NCBI GenBank assembly: GCA_900472575.1
Contig: UCIV01000007.1
Coordinates: 1-64,000, forward strand
From: Hyphomicrobiales bacterium
GTDB lineage: Bacteria; Pseudomonadota; Alphaproteobacteria; Rhizobiales; Rhizobiaceae
Direction of reading: 5' to 3'
DNA length: 64,000 nucleotides
Positions 63,477 to 64,000 of this stretch are shown one piece after another. Below the pieces are notes generated by a model that did not search any database, was not told the DNA's origin, and saw only the letters and a list, made by a program, of their open reading frames with translations. The translations under genes and the position numbers were made by a program. Numbering within the stretch: the stretch's first letter is position 1; the number at the start of each line of letters is the position of its first letter.

Positions 63477-64000
63477 TGTTGCGGTCCTCGTCAGAAAGCG
63501 CCATCAGAGGGCCGCGTTCACCGACAAAGGTCGGCACGCCGCGTAGCACGCCCTGAAAGCCGGAAAGCGCTTCGCCGACGGTAAGGCCAGCATTGCTGAT
63601 CTTGAATTCGCGTATCGTGTCCTCATGTCTGCCAGTACGTTTTTTGATCACCGAAATAGCACGCCTGACCTTACCCATGGCTTCGAAATAGCGGAGCAAG
63701 ATGACCGTGTCTGCAAGGTAGGTCACATCAACCGGCGACTTCATGTCCCCGACAAGACCATGCTGTGCCACGGTGAGGAATGTGTTGGCGCCCTGTCGAT
63801 TAAGATACTGCAACAGCTCGTGCATGTGCAGGATCAGAGCATTTTCGCCAGGCATGGATGCCTGATATCCGTTGATACTGTCGATGACGACGGTCTTGGC
63901 ATCGAAACCCGCGACCCGATCACGGACGCGCTGTGCGAATTCGCCGGGCGAAAGCTCTGCGGCATCGAGCTGTTCGATGTGGAGGAGACCTTCGTCTCGC
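63469..64000 (-). CDS. kaiC: KaiC-like ATPase, 3' part (cut by window edge)
   Basis: At least 177 codons of a RecA-fold ATPase of the circadian-clock KaiC family end at TAA 63469-63471. VVIDSINGYQ, MHELLQYLNRQGANTFL and QHGLVGDM are family features near the second half of the CII-type domain, and RRAISVIKKRTGRHEDTIRE is the arginine-rich end. The 5' part is outside the window. Non-cyanobacterial KaiC proteins are often paired with a histidine kinase as here. Confidence 0.85.
   Translation of the reverse strand, partial: RDEGLLHIEQLDAAELSPGEFAQRVRDRVAGFDAKTVVIDSINGYQASMPGENALILHMHELLQYLNRQGANTFLTVAQHGLVGDMKSPVDVTYLADTVILLRYFEAMGKVRRAISVIKKRTGRHEDTIREFKISNAGLTVGEALSGFQGVLRGVPTFVGERGPLMALSDEDRNNS

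Overview
The window looks like a chromosome or chromid segment of an alphaproteobacterium of the order Hyphomicrobiales, most likely Rhizobiaceae. The reasons are the GC-rich coding, the pcaDCHGB operon read divergently from a LysR-type pcaQ, the nasTS/nrtABC/nirBD/nasA/cysG arrangement, a UDP-xylose synthase/epimerase polysaccharide locus like one I recall from Sinorhizobium, and a KaiC plus histidine kinase pair. I see no rRNA, tRNA, CRISPR array, intact insertion sequence or phage gene.

Layout. 1-5.0 kb: a minus-strand operon with a short-chain dehydrogenase, a complete polar amino-acid-type ABC transporter and an RraA/HMG-aldolase-type enzyme, facing a LysR regulator. 5.9-11.9 kb: a tightly coupled minus-strand operon of biotin carrier, biotin carboxylase, a second carrier-like protein without its biotin lysine, PxpB, PxpC, PxpA and an aspartate-type aminotransferase. 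12.3-19.1 kb: an AraC-type regulator, 4-hydroxybenzoate hydroxylase (pobA) and a five-gene Liv-type transporter. 19.1-27.4 kb: the beta-ketoadipate pathway (pcaF, pcaJ, pcaI, pcaR, pcaQ, pcaDCHGB). 27.4-36.4 kb: a quinate/shikimate catabolic set (Gfo/Idh/MocA oxidoreductase, shikimate dehydrogenase, ABC transporter, AroQ, a two-domain QuiC-type 3-dehydroshikimate dehydratase and two tandem paralogous GntR regulators). 36.8-49.1 kb: nitrate assimilation, including the NasT/NasS sensor pair and a sigma-54 promoter followed by a probable NasT-controlled leader. 49.3-53.7 kb: P1B-type ATPase, beta-CASP metallo-hydrolase and universal stress protein behind a probable FNR/FixK promoter. 54.5-61.3 kb: a LuxR-type regulator, a small lipoprotein and a polysaccharide locus. 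61.4-64.0 kb: a hybrid histidine kinase and the 3' part of a kaiC-like gene cut by the window edge.

Functional logic. PobA and QuiC both make protocatechuate, which PcaHG, PcaB, PcaC and PcaD convert to beta-ketoadipate, and PcaIJ and PcaF then convert to succinyl-CoA and acetyl-CoA. The region is therefore an aromatic and hydroaromatic hub with its own uptake systems. The nitrate block takes nitrate to ammonium and supplies its own siroheme through CysG.

Most notable: (i) two independent lesions in the polysaccharide locus, a one-base deletion that joins the UDP-xylose-synthase frame to the next epimerase and an in-frame amber codon in the glycosyltransferase; (ii) the degenerate biotin carrier in the pxp/acc operon; (iii) the sigma-54 promoter and NasT leader before nrtA; (iv) a histidine kinase whose conserved N-terminus extends 48 codons beyond its first standard start codon; (v) perfect or near-perfect stem-loops directly after all four periplasmic binding-protein genes. 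I did not find a system that is plainly new to science. The pxp/acc carboxylase operon is the best candidate for undescribed biochemistry.
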